Shown in pieces: positions 1-12,600 of a stretch of DNA of 64,000 nucleotides. The notes under the pieces are model-generated. The model saw only the letters and a program-made list of their open reading frames with translations. It ran no database searches and was not told the origin of the DNA. This DNA is from Sipunculus nudus (lineage: Eukaryota; Annelida; Sipuncula; Golfingiida; Sipunculidae), in contig CM049318.1 in the NCBI GenBank assembly GCA_026874595.1, forward strand, positions 11,389,241 through 11,453,240. The letters run 5' to 3'. Numbering within the stretch: the stretch's first letter is position 1; every line of letters begins with the position of its first letter. The translations under genes and the position numbers were made by a program.

Positions 1-208
1 TGCAGCACTGTAAAAATGCCCAGACCTTTATTCAGTATAGTATTTGCAACACTTTGCAGCACTATGCTGCGATGCACAGGGCTGCAAAGCGCAGCACAGA
101 ATGGCACAGTGCAGTGGTTGGTGTGGCCAGGCTTTAACTTACAGACTTTATTTTAATATGCAAATGACCAGTCACAAAATTTATCGTAAAAATGTGTTTC
201 ATTATCTT

Positions 209-290
<82 letters not shown>

Positions 291-1640
291 CTAAGGGAAT
301 CACTTAGGCTGTACAGAACTGTTCTTATAAAATCCAGTAATACATTTCTTATTGAATAATGGCTTTAAAACTAAAATTTACAAAATCTCAAATGTATCTA
401 CATTATACATGCCCTTTTAAGTACAGCTTAAATGAAGTAAGGTTTTCACTGGAATTTTATTATAGTAAACAGTGGTCAGTAAAAACAAAATTTTAAACAT
501 AAAGCACATCAAAATTATTTTGAAAGTTTATTTATATTAACCAGATAACTGTTTGTCTCTGGGTGTGCAAGATAGGTAAGTATTATCCATTCAGTATTCC
601 TTACCCAGTTTACATGTGATTTTATTAAATAAGAATATTGCATATGAACTTGTCAAGAAAAATGCTAGAAAATCAAATTTCATAACTTTTTCATGAGTTT
701 ATAATTAAATATTTGATAAAAATTCATATTTTGCTTAAGTACATAAATTTCATTCATAAATTTCATGTTTTTTTTTTTAGAATTTAAAAAAAATATAGCT
801 TAAATAAAGACAAAGGTTGATTCTGTTAGTGTTACCTTTCAGTACTTAGGTAAGTCAGGGAAATGAATTATTGACAGTTGTTTTGATGACAGACATCATG
901 GACAGACAGGGTCACACAGGGATGGTTGCTCCAGTACAGTCCACTGACATAAATGTGATGAATGATTATACATCAAACAGCATATATCAGGTCTTGATTT
1001 CCCTGGATTCTCCACTGAGTTTACCCTGATTGTTGATGATGTATTTATACGTTGAGGAACACAAATGTTATTCAGTTATTCCTCAAAGGATTCGCTTAAA
1101 GTGATTATTATAAAGAAAATTGAGTTTCAGGAAAATTTAGCTTAATTTTGAATAAAGGACCAGTTTAAAAATAGGATCATGTTTGAACAAATTTAAACAA
1201 TGTTATGATGGATACATTGTTATAAAAAGGCTGTGAATGCAATTTATGTTAAACTGCAGGACTTTGTTAATTTAGCAGATGATCACAGTGGCACTTATTC
1301 ATTTAGCAATAACCATATGATCACAGTGCCCCACAAGTAAATTCTTTACTGCAAGTGTTATCATGGATAATCTAGTATAACTGCCAAGACATAGGTTTAA
1401 GGAAATATGATTCACCCTGATGACAGTGTAGCAAGGTTGCAAAATCCAATATCTCATGGGAAAAAGTTTAAGAAAAGCATTCCCCTCTATTCTTTATAAT
1501 TTGATTTTAATAGCTGTATGTAGTAAAATTTTTCCTTGTAAACAGGTTCCTCTCTAATACAGACACTACTCGTTAATGGACATTAAAAAAAAAGGATGGA
1601 TTCAGAAGTCTTATGATCCCTCTAACATGGGCACAACTCT
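1..1640. other. AT-rich noncoding DNA upstream of the visible SH3BP5 exons
   Basis: No exon of either recognised gene could be placed here. The first 130 bases are richer in GC, with several copies of a GCAGCAC-type word, and may be part of a repeat. The rest is ordinary AT-rich noncoding sequence, either intron of SH3BP5 or its upstream flank. The small open frames are low-complexity and show no domain. Confidence 0.5.
211..287. repeat. (AT)n microsatellite
   Basis: About 75 bases of uninterrupted AT/TA dinucleotide repeat. The nearby open frame that encodes a run of Tyr-Ile is only this microsatellite translated. Confidence 0.95.
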
Positions 1641-1644
1641 ATTA

Positions 1645-2891
1645 CAGTGAAACCCCTCTGGGGCGGACAGTCAACGGACCCAATGATTTGTCCGTAATAG
1701 CGGGGTGTCCGCCCCAGAGGGGATGGGCCCAGGAGTTCCAGTTGAGACCAAGTAAGGGACTAAATAACCATTTTTTATCTAATATTTGATCCTACATATG
1801 TGTTATATGTTAATAAAATTTATTGCAATCGGTTGTTTTATTTTACCCAAATATGAAGCTTTTATTATTAACTGGAACATTATCACCATTACTTGTGAGA
1901 AAATAATATTCTAACATTGATCGACATTGACTAGACTTACTTGTAGGCATCTCATCGTATTTATGTACGAGGTGCGTAAAATTTCTTAATTACCCACTCT
2001 TTCCCTGATATTAAAAAAAATTGCTTATGGTATAAATTAATTTCTGACATCTCCCTCAAGGTATGTTAAAAATCCTACATGATCATAAGCAAATGTGAGA
2101 AATAAATGTATGATATCATATGTGCCTTATGATTGGTAGGTGGGACTCATTTCCATGATACAAATGTTACAGGATCAGGGATTGGCTCCCGGCCCAGGTG
2201 GGGGTCAAGACCCGTGATAGTGATTGTCTGGGTGTGTTATTTTGAGTTAATCATTTTGAGCAATGTCTGAGCACATATAAGTTGTCATACAGGTGCATAT
2301 ATCATCTTTGATTGTCTTTGATACAAAGCCTTGCTAAGCCCCCATCCAGGCGAGAGGTCATGACCGGTGACATGTATCGTCCGGATGTGCAACAAAAAAA
2401 ATCATTGTCCTCACTTCTGGGCCTATGTTAGAATAATGTGGCCCGAATTCAGAATGAATATGTAACTTCACTGAAAGCTCATCATCTCATTAGAAAATCT
2501 GTGAATTCTGTCATATTGTGGGCACATCTATTGATAAAAGGATAAATACCTTTACATGATCCAGCTGAAAAATAAGAAAAAATTGAGTAAAACTAGCCCA
2601 GGTCTTCTAGACTTGCAATATATGCCTAAAAAATAAAAACATTTGAGTTTATTAAGGCATACCAAAAACAGACAATATTTACAATTTCAAAGTACTTCTG
2701 CCAACATCGATCGGGGTGGCCACTTGAGTGTCCGTTAGCTAGGGTGATTTTAGCCGTTGGGCGGACAAAAAGTGTCCTTTGTCGTGAATGACGGGTTGTC
2801 TGCCCCAAAGGGGTTCTTAAAGGAGAAAAACCGCTCGGTCGGCCCAGAAACTGTCCATTAGGTGGGGTGTCCGTGGCCCAGGGTTTCACTG
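1645..2891. mobile_element. Non-autonomous TIR DNA element, pogo/Tigger-like
   Basis: The left end reads CAGTGAAACCCC and the right end is its inverted match, GGGTTTCACTG, each flanked by TA (1643-1644 and 2892-2893). That is the TA target duplication typical of Tc1/mariner and pogo elements. The terminal repeats are perfect over about 11 bp and continue imperfectly through a GCGGACA block. A second inverted copy of the left end lies inside (1653-1669 pairs perfectly with 1706-1722). Related GGACA/TGTCC blocks recur at 2700-2890. No transposase-like frame is present, so it is non-autonomous. Two overlapping smaller elements are an alternative reading. Confidence 0.6.
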
Positions 2892-5800
2892 TACTAGCAA
2901 TATCTCAAGTTTGTCAGTGTCTGTAATTGAGGGGCCTCTGTAATTTTAATTAAATATTGACCTGATACCAGATTCCGTTATGCTATAGTATATCAGAGTA
3001 GTGTGATATTTAGTATAACATGCTGTATAAAAAATTCATTAGATACACCTCAGGAACAAGCTGTCATATCCATTCGTGTGATTTAGTGCTCCACTGATCC
3101 ACCACCCTGGCTAGATGCCACTACGGCCAGTCATCAATAGCAAATACCGCAGACTCCGTCCTTCATGGGATCAGCCAGTAATCTTATTTCAGACACCGCC
3201 TCCTCTATCCTGAACATGATTTCCTGAGTAGGATGCCTTAGAACACCTGATACTAATCAGATATAGTTTCTGGTTTTTATCTTGATATACAAGTAGCTGA
3301 AAGGGCTAACAATGTAGAAGCATGGTGGCCTTGGTTTTTTGGGAGCTGATAGTTGTGGCTGGTTATGACTTTTTTCTGTTTGAAAAGGAAAGGCTTTTAT
3401 GTCTCAAACAAAAGGTTATCACTTGCTGAACCATAGAAAATCCTTTCATAAATAATGGTATTTCTTTCTTGGCTTCTTTGATTTCCCTTATCAAAAGTTT
3501 TCCATGAATCTATAAGGCCCTTAGTTTGATGACTGTGTGTATATTATTTTGGTGCATCATATGGTTCAAACTAAAAAGGCAGTCAAACTAATTTGAAATT
3601 CCCACTGTTAATGATATCTAAATATTCAAAAGGTTTCTTTCACCAGATCTGATATGTGACAATGTTAGGACATAAGTTTTTAAGATTACCAGTATGCAAA
3701 ATTTAGCAGATATTTCTAAGATATTGTTGAACAAAAGATTTATTAATGTTTTCTTTGTGTTTGAAAAAAACAAACAAACACTTTTTTAATGCCCATGATC
3801 AATGAGTGATACCAGCTTTACAAGGGATCAGTTTGTAATTTTTTTACAGCTTACATGAAACTTGAAGGCTTACAGTCTGTTACAATAATTAATAATATGG
3901 CAAGGTATGCAGAATATTTATTATACATTTCTCTTATGTTTGGGATAAAAATTTGAGAGTACTTGAAATATGGGCAGATATTTGATTGATTACCTGTTCT
4001 ATCTTCAGGGAGCTTTGTTTCCATTTTCCCGGGTGCTTCATGTGTGATTGATTAGAATGGATCATTTCATGTTACTGAAGGCTTCCTTCTTTGGATGGCA
4101 GTAACAATGATGCTTTTGTTAGAGGTTATCTTTATCTTGGTGTGGTTTTAGTCTCCCTATATATGAGCACTGTACTACAGGCAAGTGAACACAATTGATA
4201 GAGTAAAGGAATTAATAAAATAGAATATTATGAACCAAACATGTGTTCATTTGCATCATGAGTCTGCAATATATTGTCATGAAGATGATGATGATGATGA
4301 TTATCATACTTCAGTTCTGATAATAATAATACTTTTAATGTTTCTGCTCTTATGTACAGTCCCATTCAAGTTCATGTTAAATAGGCATTCATTTTGCTTT
4401 AATCATAGTACTCTTTCTGTACATCTCTCTCTCTGTCTCTCTCTTTCTTTCCTTTTTCTCACTCTCACTCATTCTCTTTGTCTCTGTCTGTCCTTTTTCC
4501 TCCACACACATAACATGGTTATAATAATTTTGAATCTGTGTAGTTTTCTTGCTGGTAGGAACAGTTTTAATTGTCTGATCTTAATGTCCCTGATCCACAG
4601 TAATTGGTTGCTTGTGACAAATACACATGATTCATATAAACAGGTGCTGGTGCTGGTTGATTATAATATTGACAGTACACAGACAGTATCACATTGAGAG
4701 GTTATATGATTAACTTAGCACAATATACTGTACTACCAGAGTACCTGTGGTATCATATACTGAAGATTGGCATGGCATAAAAAGTAGTGAACACCACACG
4801 ACAGTATGCTAGCTCCTAAGCTCCTAGCACACTGTTATATGGTATACATCAGCAAAAAACAGAGTTAATTGACTGACGTTGAATAGAGACTAAATAAAAG
4901 TTTGTCATCACAAAGAGTACCGTTGGCTTATATAATGCTTTGATATCCCATTGAAGTTTAATTAGCCAGGCGCAATTATTTTATATGACATGTTTTCCCA
5001 TAGATGGTTTGGACACCATTTTGCATATATTATGATCAGATCAGCAGGTCTCAGCAGGTTGTTGAGGCAGTATGATCATTGACAGGGGTGTCGTTTATTG
5101 AAAGGTTTTTTTGTTAAATGATCAACGATGTATAAAGTCTAAATACAAGTACCATCGTCCTAAACAATGCTTTGATGTCCCATTGAAGATTAGCCAAGTT
5201 AAAGGCTCAAGATTCTTTGCCATTCAATGATGTGTCAAATTAATGTTACCCTACTAGGATTCGTCTTGGAGGAGTCATCGTAAACTGAACAAAATGTCAG
5301 CTATTCTAATTGGGTAGGTCAGGCTGTTTAACCAGTCAATTAAATTAATAAATTAACAAAGCCAAGCAACATACACATTTGCAACTTGTTCAGTTTCCCA
5401 AAACTGTTATGCTTGACTGCAAATCAGCATACTGCAGCATTCCTAGCTGCAGCCTAGCTTTTGAGGACAGAAACTTTTTATCGTTGTGTCCCCATACATC
5501 ACACAGAAATGGAACGTTGTGAGAATGTGGTGCGGCCATAAACTAAGGTTTTGGGTATTTTTTACTCCATTTAAAGGAGCCTTCAAGGTATTTTACAAAC
5601 ATGGGGTGTGGCCATTAAACGATGTGCGGTCACAGAACGCAGTATTTTTATCTTGAACAGTATGCAGTGAGGTGTTCTGGTTTAGTGTACATGCCCCAAT
5701 GCTGTAGTAGTGTCCAGTATACTGTTGTTTGTCATAGAGTAGCATATTTTTTTGGAGTACATGTAGCACTGGTGTACAGTCTTACTTGGAAAGCAGTATA

Positions 5801-8800
5801 TTACAGCAGAATGCTCAACATATTTTTTTTTCTCAGAATTGTAAATAAATAATAATATAAATATTGCTTCAAAATATGTAACACATGCTGGTATATTCAA
5901 TATGCATCATTATGGTACTGGTATTCTGTTGTGAGCTTCATATATGTGGAGATGACTTTTTTGTCAGGGTTCTGTTTTCATGTTCTTGCTGTAGAGTAAC
6001 TTCACACACACAAACACATACACATCTAAACACTAAACAGTCACTATATTTCCCTCAGTGTATAATCTTTTTTCCATCTAAATTGATCAGACCCTTCAGT
6101 TCATATCTAAAGGTCACATACACCTAGAATGGATGACCCGTTCTCTTTCCTTCAGTACAAGATGCTAATTAGTAATGCAGATATATTCATGTTGCTTATG
6201 TCTAGAATTTATCATGCATATTTTTGCCACAAAAAAACTCTCAGATGGCTATCTTTGCTTTGATTTGGCATACCTACAGATTCTCATTATAGGTAAACAC
6301 ATTTTTGAAACTGTCATGTACCAGTTTGTGTTTATATATGTATACCAGCATGTACCAGTTGATTGTGTTTGTTTGTTCATAAGTATCTCTGTGTGTGAGA
6401 CTGAAAGAGAGATAGTAAGAAAAAGAGACACAGAGAAAAAAAAGAGAAAGATGGAAATGCAGAGATACACAGAGAAAGGGAACGTGGTAGTTTAAATAAT
6501 GACCCAAAAACTTGTTGGACGCAACAAAAGAAAAGGAATCTGTTGTATGTCCTAACAAAGGTTTGGTCCAGGTGACATTGCATACAGTAGTGAGGTACGT
6601 GTATGATGATGTACATATACATGGTAATGTATGCCACCTTACATATCTTCATGATTTATTGCACACATACTAGATGTCACTCAGACGCACAGGATGTAAA
6701 TGATAGATGATTATCTTGTTGCAAGAATGCACTTGCATCTACACATACATAAACGGTTATGTTAGTGAGTACTACATGATACCATTGTACTTGTGCACAC
6801 ACGTGTGGTTACTGTATATTTGTACATATATAACACAGAGCCAGAACTTGTGTATGGTGTATGATTCATGTATGAGGGTACAGTGGTACAACCAAGTGTG
6901 TACACAGATTTATCAACTTGACAATGTGGTGCTTATGTGAGGCTTGGATGGATGCACGTAAATGTCCGTGTGTATGACACAACAACCATTAGAGGTGCCC
7001 TGGATTTGCAAGGTCTAACAGCTCTCAATTGCAGCATTTTGTGAAATAAATATTTTGAATATTTGAATGATTGTGTGTGCATTGGCCCACAAAGTTTTAA
7101 CCGTTAGTTGAATCTGCTGGCAGGCAGAAAACCGGCCCAGAAATCTCAACTCCAAATAGGTATTCAGATGAACAACGCCTCCTGAGAGTCACACTGTGAC
7201 TGTCATATGAGTTTAGACAACTATATAATTGAGACAGGATGGATCTAATTATTAGTAATTAAGAGACCTACTGGTAAATATCACCAAATTTTTAACAGAT
7301 GTATCCCAACAGTACTCTATTTTTTCAGTTCAGATTCTGGTAGTGGTACATCTTGCATTACCACTCCAGGATCAGTTTAATGTTAGGATTTGTAAATAAA
7401 TATAGCTAAATTGTTCTGTTTCTAAGCTCGCTAATTAAACTCTAAAAATGTAAAACTTAAGGACACTTAATATATTTTGGTTAAATTGGAATCTGAAATT
7501 ATCTTTCCATTTGTCCTGCTTATATATTTTAATTATCTGAAACCTGTATTAGCAGAATATAAAGCCTATTCAGCTGATCAGCTTTTTCCAGTCCTGGGTC
7601 TGGTTTTATATTTGGACAAAATGTTTTAAGTAACATTTTATAATCAACTTCCATTATACAAATTTGATATAATCACATAATTGAACTTTGCATGAAATAT
7701 ATACAGTTATTTATAAATCACACTTAAAAGTCCCAGTATCCAAGAGTTTATTTTACTAATTTTAGGCTCAAAACCCACATCTGCACTACATAATACAGTT
7801 TGATTTTCTTTAATATAACTGCTGTTACTTTTGGCCTTACTTAACCTATTAAATATATTGGAATTCAGTATGCTTAGATTTGGATGAATCTTAAACACTG
7901 TTGTCAGATTACGTATCCTCACAAAGCCAGTATATGATTCTGTGTTATGGGACAGGAAACAGTTGGTTAATTAGAACGGCCATTGATAAGCTAGGAGAAT
8001 GTAGGAATATTGATTTATAACAGTATCATAAAGCAAATTAGGTTCTCTGGATGTTGAAATATTATTAGAGGAATCATGGCTGGCTTTTCAGTTGATTTTC
8101 CTCCCACAGGGTCAATGGCCATGGTCAATCATCCATTAATACTGTGCTGTTTAAAATGTTACATTTACTTTACGGATATGTAGTTTTATCTTATATGGAC
8201 AGCATTCCTGTACTGAAGCTGTCTGTTTGTAAATGTTCTCCATAAAGTACTTCATATAATTAAGTATCATTAAAAGGGTTTGAAAAAACATATGACTAAT
8301 ATTTAAAATAACTCATTAATTCGTTTATTTCATTAGGAATAAAGGATGGAGCAAAGAACTTTGTAAGCAAGAATAATTTTGTAAATTATAAATTCCTGTA
8401 TACACCAAAATTAATAATCTGAATTTTGAATACTTAAATAACATTGAATCAGCCACATAGTTAATTTAATCAGGAGCCATGCCAAGTCACTTATGATTTT
8501 TCTCAGTTTTTGCAATAAGTAAAATTAAATAGAAATTTGCAGGCACCATCTGGAGATAGTAGCTGGCTTCCCATCATGCACTGCAGCAGTATAGAAGTAT
8601 AAACAGTCCCTCATAAAAAATGGACAACACACTGCGCACACTTATCATTCAGATATATACTGAATCTATATACGGGATCTAGCCTACAGTGATTACTCTC
8701 CCCCGTAATGTAGTGTGTCTGTTCTGTTCTACATATCCATATGTTTTTCTGCTTATCATGGGTGACATATAAAGACACAGGGTCTGTATTTATCATTAGT

Positions 8801-9260
8801 GTGTATGAACTAATCAAGAAATATATAAGTTGTCTCAGAAATGTCAAACCTCATGCTTAATGTCAGTGATTTTTAAGAATAAAACAAAAATTATAATGTA
8901 TTTTTTTTAACAGGGTAGTACACTGTTGAATATTGAATAATATTCCATACTGTTGTAAAATGTAGAAGGAAGCTTGAAAGTGTGTCATCAAAAATTTTAA
9001 AAAAAGTTTTGAGTAAATTATCTATTACTGTATAGATGTGTGAATATCATTTGTGAAGATTTAGATAGTTTTGCAGCACTTCCTGAATATTGAACTGATA
9101 GATATCTTCCAGTTGTAGGCATCAGGGTCTTATTCTTCGATATAAATGCATTATGTTATCAAAAAATTTCTTAATCATTTCATTCACATTTAACCTTTTA
9201 CCTGTACACCAGTTATTCATTTGAGCAGTGTCTGGGAAAACTCAGTAATCAGACCTGTGT
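2892..9260. other. Noncoding DNA upstream of SH3BP5 exons, simple repeats only
   Basis: No supported exon. It holds a short ATG-triplet run (about 4283-4302), a CT-rich tract (4425-4510) and AG-rich purine stretches (about 6398-6480). The open frames here are compositionally simple, overlap on both strands and lack recognisable domains. I looked for the missing N-terminal SH3BP5 coding exon, which should encode an acidic coiled-coil segment, and did not find it. Confidence 0.45.
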
Positions 9261-9267
9261 TCACAAT

Positions 9268-9340
9268 AAAGGGGAGAGAGAGAGAGAGAGAGAGCAGAGA
9301 GAAAGAGAGAGACAGAAACTGCTTGATTGAGAGAGAGATC
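9268..9340. repeat. GA-rich microsatellite
   Basis: Purine tract dominated by GA dinucleotides, with interruptions. It lies about 150 bp upstream of the first visible SH3BP5 exon. Confidence 0.85.
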
Positions 9341-9483
9341 TATCACATGATTAATATATTCTGTCTGCTGTTTACTTGTCACACTATGCATGTGAATTGT
9401 TATCAATTATTAGTGGATTATCATCAGGACAATCTACCTGTGAGGATTCTTGTAATATTATTGTTTAATCTCATTGACCATAG

Positions 9484-9612
9484 GTAGAAGGGGCAGCGTT
9501 TAGGACGCTGATGACTGGAGCAGGTCAGCAGCTGAATCAGTTCCACAAACGACTCGGAAAATGTGTCAACAAGGCTCGGCCGTACTTCGAGGCTGTCAAA
9601 GAAGTCAGAAAG
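9484..9612 (+). CDS. SH3BP5: SH3BP5 exon (first visible)
   Basis: Acceptor 'ccatag' precedes GTAGAAGG, and donor AAAG|gtcaga follows. It codes 43 residues in phase 0, including GKCVNKARPYFEAVKEV, which matches the family segment with a conserved Lys-Pro-Tyr-Trp/Phe-Glu-Ala core. It begins mid-helix, so a coding exon upstream is required. Confidence 0.9.
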
Positions 9613-12600
9613 GTCAGAGGTCAATCCTTTATCCATTAAGTCAAATTTTTTAATTGGTTTTAATAAAGGTACACTGAAATGGTTGATATCTTATCTCATC
9701 TTATGAGATATTATGATTGGAAACCCTGGGAAAAGCATGCCCAGCTTTGGGAGGTTAAATAAATAAATAAGTTTTGCTGTTAACTTTTATTATATTTTCT
9801 TCTTTCACTCATACCCTGGTTAAAATAAAGGAAGAATTAACTTGTTATTTGTACAGAATTATGATAATCACCATGATATTGACAAGCTGAGATTTTCATA
9901 TTTATTTATTTAATTAAATTTCTTTATATAATTGTATAATACAGTAACCTCCCTTCAAACAACCACCAAGTCAACATAACCACCCTGCTGTAACAATTAT
10001 AATTATTTGTGGTCCAGGCTATGACTACAGTAATTTGTGGTGAACAAACAGTAAAACCATCTCACTAAATGAACGAGGTTTTGTTGTGTTCAGAATGTAA
10101 TTATTTAGATGGATATTACTTTTTAATTTGTTAATGCTTCACATACTGTGGATTCAAGGTTATTTTTTTCTTTTAGTTTGTAGATTTTGGGGGTTATAAA
10201 ATTATTTTAAGAACTTGACATCTTTCTGTAAAAGGAATAAAGATTTAATTTACTATCAATCCATCTTCATATACATAAAAATCAGTATTTTTAAGAACCT
10301 GACATCCTTATGAAAATGAAATAAAGGTTAAATGAAATATCAACCCGCCTTCATATACATAAAAGTAAGTTTTATAAATGTTAGTGATATATAATGATAT
10401 TGCATTAAAAAAGTAGTGGTAGTTCACTCTACATACCTAAAACCCTGGTAACTTTGTGCTCATAAAGTGTACATTATGGAACATCAGCCTTACTTAAACT
10501 GAAGCTCTCAGAATCTTTGGAGACTTGATCCTCAGAAATATTATGTTTTCCTATTGATCATCCTTGATAAAAAAAATAATTAGTCTGAGACTGCAGAACT
10601 TCACTATGCTGCCATCTTGGGACCAAAGAATGAACAAAAATTTAAAATATTTTAACCTTTGATCATGATCTGGATCATCTATAAGGACCCCAAGATATTG
10701 TACATAAAGTAGACTTTTCAGGTGAAAATATGCTGTAGGTTTTGAGTTACATTGCCAGCCAGACAGACATATACAGATACACACAGACAGGTGTTTGCAG
10801 TACAGAGGATTATAAGCCTGCAGTTATTATTGAAGAAAACAAATCAAGTCTTTTATCCCATGAAATTTTCTGAATTGACTATATGTTAATATTGTAATTT
10901 TGCTTATTTATGCTTTATGTACAACTTTTTGTATAGAGCCTGACTGAAGCCCAGGAAGCTGCTGTTAAGTTTCAGCGAGCAAACAGTGTGTACAAGGAGG
11001 CCAAGGATACTGTAGCTAATGTAGAAAAGCACCAAGGTCAGGAACTAAAGGACGATGTGGACTGCAGGCAGTTTGACTCCGCGTGGCAGGAGATGTTAAA
11101 TCATGCTACCATGAAGGTAGTACCTCTCAACATCATTATGTTATATTACTGTCTGCTACATAAAATAGATAAAAACTGTAGACTTATACCTTATATGACC
11201 AAATTTACAACTAAATTCAGTTTTTCCAGTAAACAGTTTACCCAGGCAAAGTTATGAAGGGCAGAAAAATGAGAAATAAGTGGCCCTGTTCAAATAGGAA
11301 TTATTCAGGGTGTCTCTTGCTCAAATGAAGGAATAAAGAAGTGATAAAAATCATAATGAAAGAACTCTTCTTTTGGATATTTTTAGGAAGACTGCAGTAT
11401 TTCTCATGCAACAAGTCTGTAATTCTGTACATGCAAACAGTGTATTACACAGAATATTGTTTCAATGAAGTGAATGCTGTGATTTGTTATTTTTTTTAGT
11501 TGAAAATACCTTAAATATGATACCAATTTGATATTAATATGATATGAATTTTACCATAAATGTGCTGTACTATCGTTTATAGTTTATGGAGTCTGAGGTT
11601 GAGAAGACTCGCAGTGAAAAGCTACACTTCACGAAGGCTGGTGCATGTTCCCGGGCCCAGCAGAGACTACGGGTACTAGAGAAGTCCCTCAATAAGAGCA
11701 TACCCAGAGCAAGGTTTGCAGAAACATCTTTATGAATAATCATGAAAGTTTTGTTCACTGATTTTTTAACCCTGGAGTGTGTTTGGTACAGTCTGGTTCC
11801 CAAAGTGCAGTGTATTACATGCAAAAAAATGGCATCCCTAGGTGACAACTTTTTGGGAATCAGAAATACTCAGCTGTTTTCAGCAGATACATCAGTGGAG
11901 TAAACAAGTTTTTAAAGAGAAAAAATCATCATCTGGATATAGAGTTTAAATTACTTTTAGCTCCTTGATTGTATTTATATAAACATCACAACCCCATGAG
12001 CCAGTATATGGTGTGTGAGACCTGTGTGTTATCGCCTTTCTGCACAGAAATGTGCACCATTCATGTTTCATGTTGTTCTAACCACTAATTTGACCAAAGC
12101 TGTAAACAAGGTGTCTTATCTCTGTTAGAGCACCAAATTACACCCAGGGTTCAGAAGTCATCATAGATTTTGTCAAATGATGATCTTCCATTTTCAAGGC
12201 ATTAAAATGTAATACTGAGTGCTTCAAGCTAAATGTGTAACTTTATACTACAGAACATTTGTTATTGAGAATGTTTCAGTTTTCCTAAAATCAAAAGGTA
12301 GAAAAAATGCCATATTGTTGTTCTGGTGCAAGAGATAATTTTAAATTACACCCGAATCAGGCATCATTAATTTGTATTAGAAAGAAAAAGGAAATGCATG
12401 CATTAATGTAATGGTTACTCCTTTGCAGGCCATACTTTGAACTCAAAGAAAAACTTGAAGCAGAACTGCAGGTATGAAAAAAATTTTATTGATCAATTTT
12501 GAAATTAATGTTGAATATAGTGTATGGATAAACAAATTACATGGAAGCAGAAACAGTTAAATAAATTGTAGGTGAATCCTTGTAAAGACAGGGGTCTTAT

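Noticed and set aside
44-307. Open frame with a run of Tyr-Ile
   Set aside because: Translation of the (AT)n microsatellite.
2626-2889. Minus-strand 87-codon frame ending inside the TIR element
   Set aside because: No transposase motif (no DDE/D residues or helix-turn-helix), and it overlaps inverted-repeat sequence. Treated as chance.
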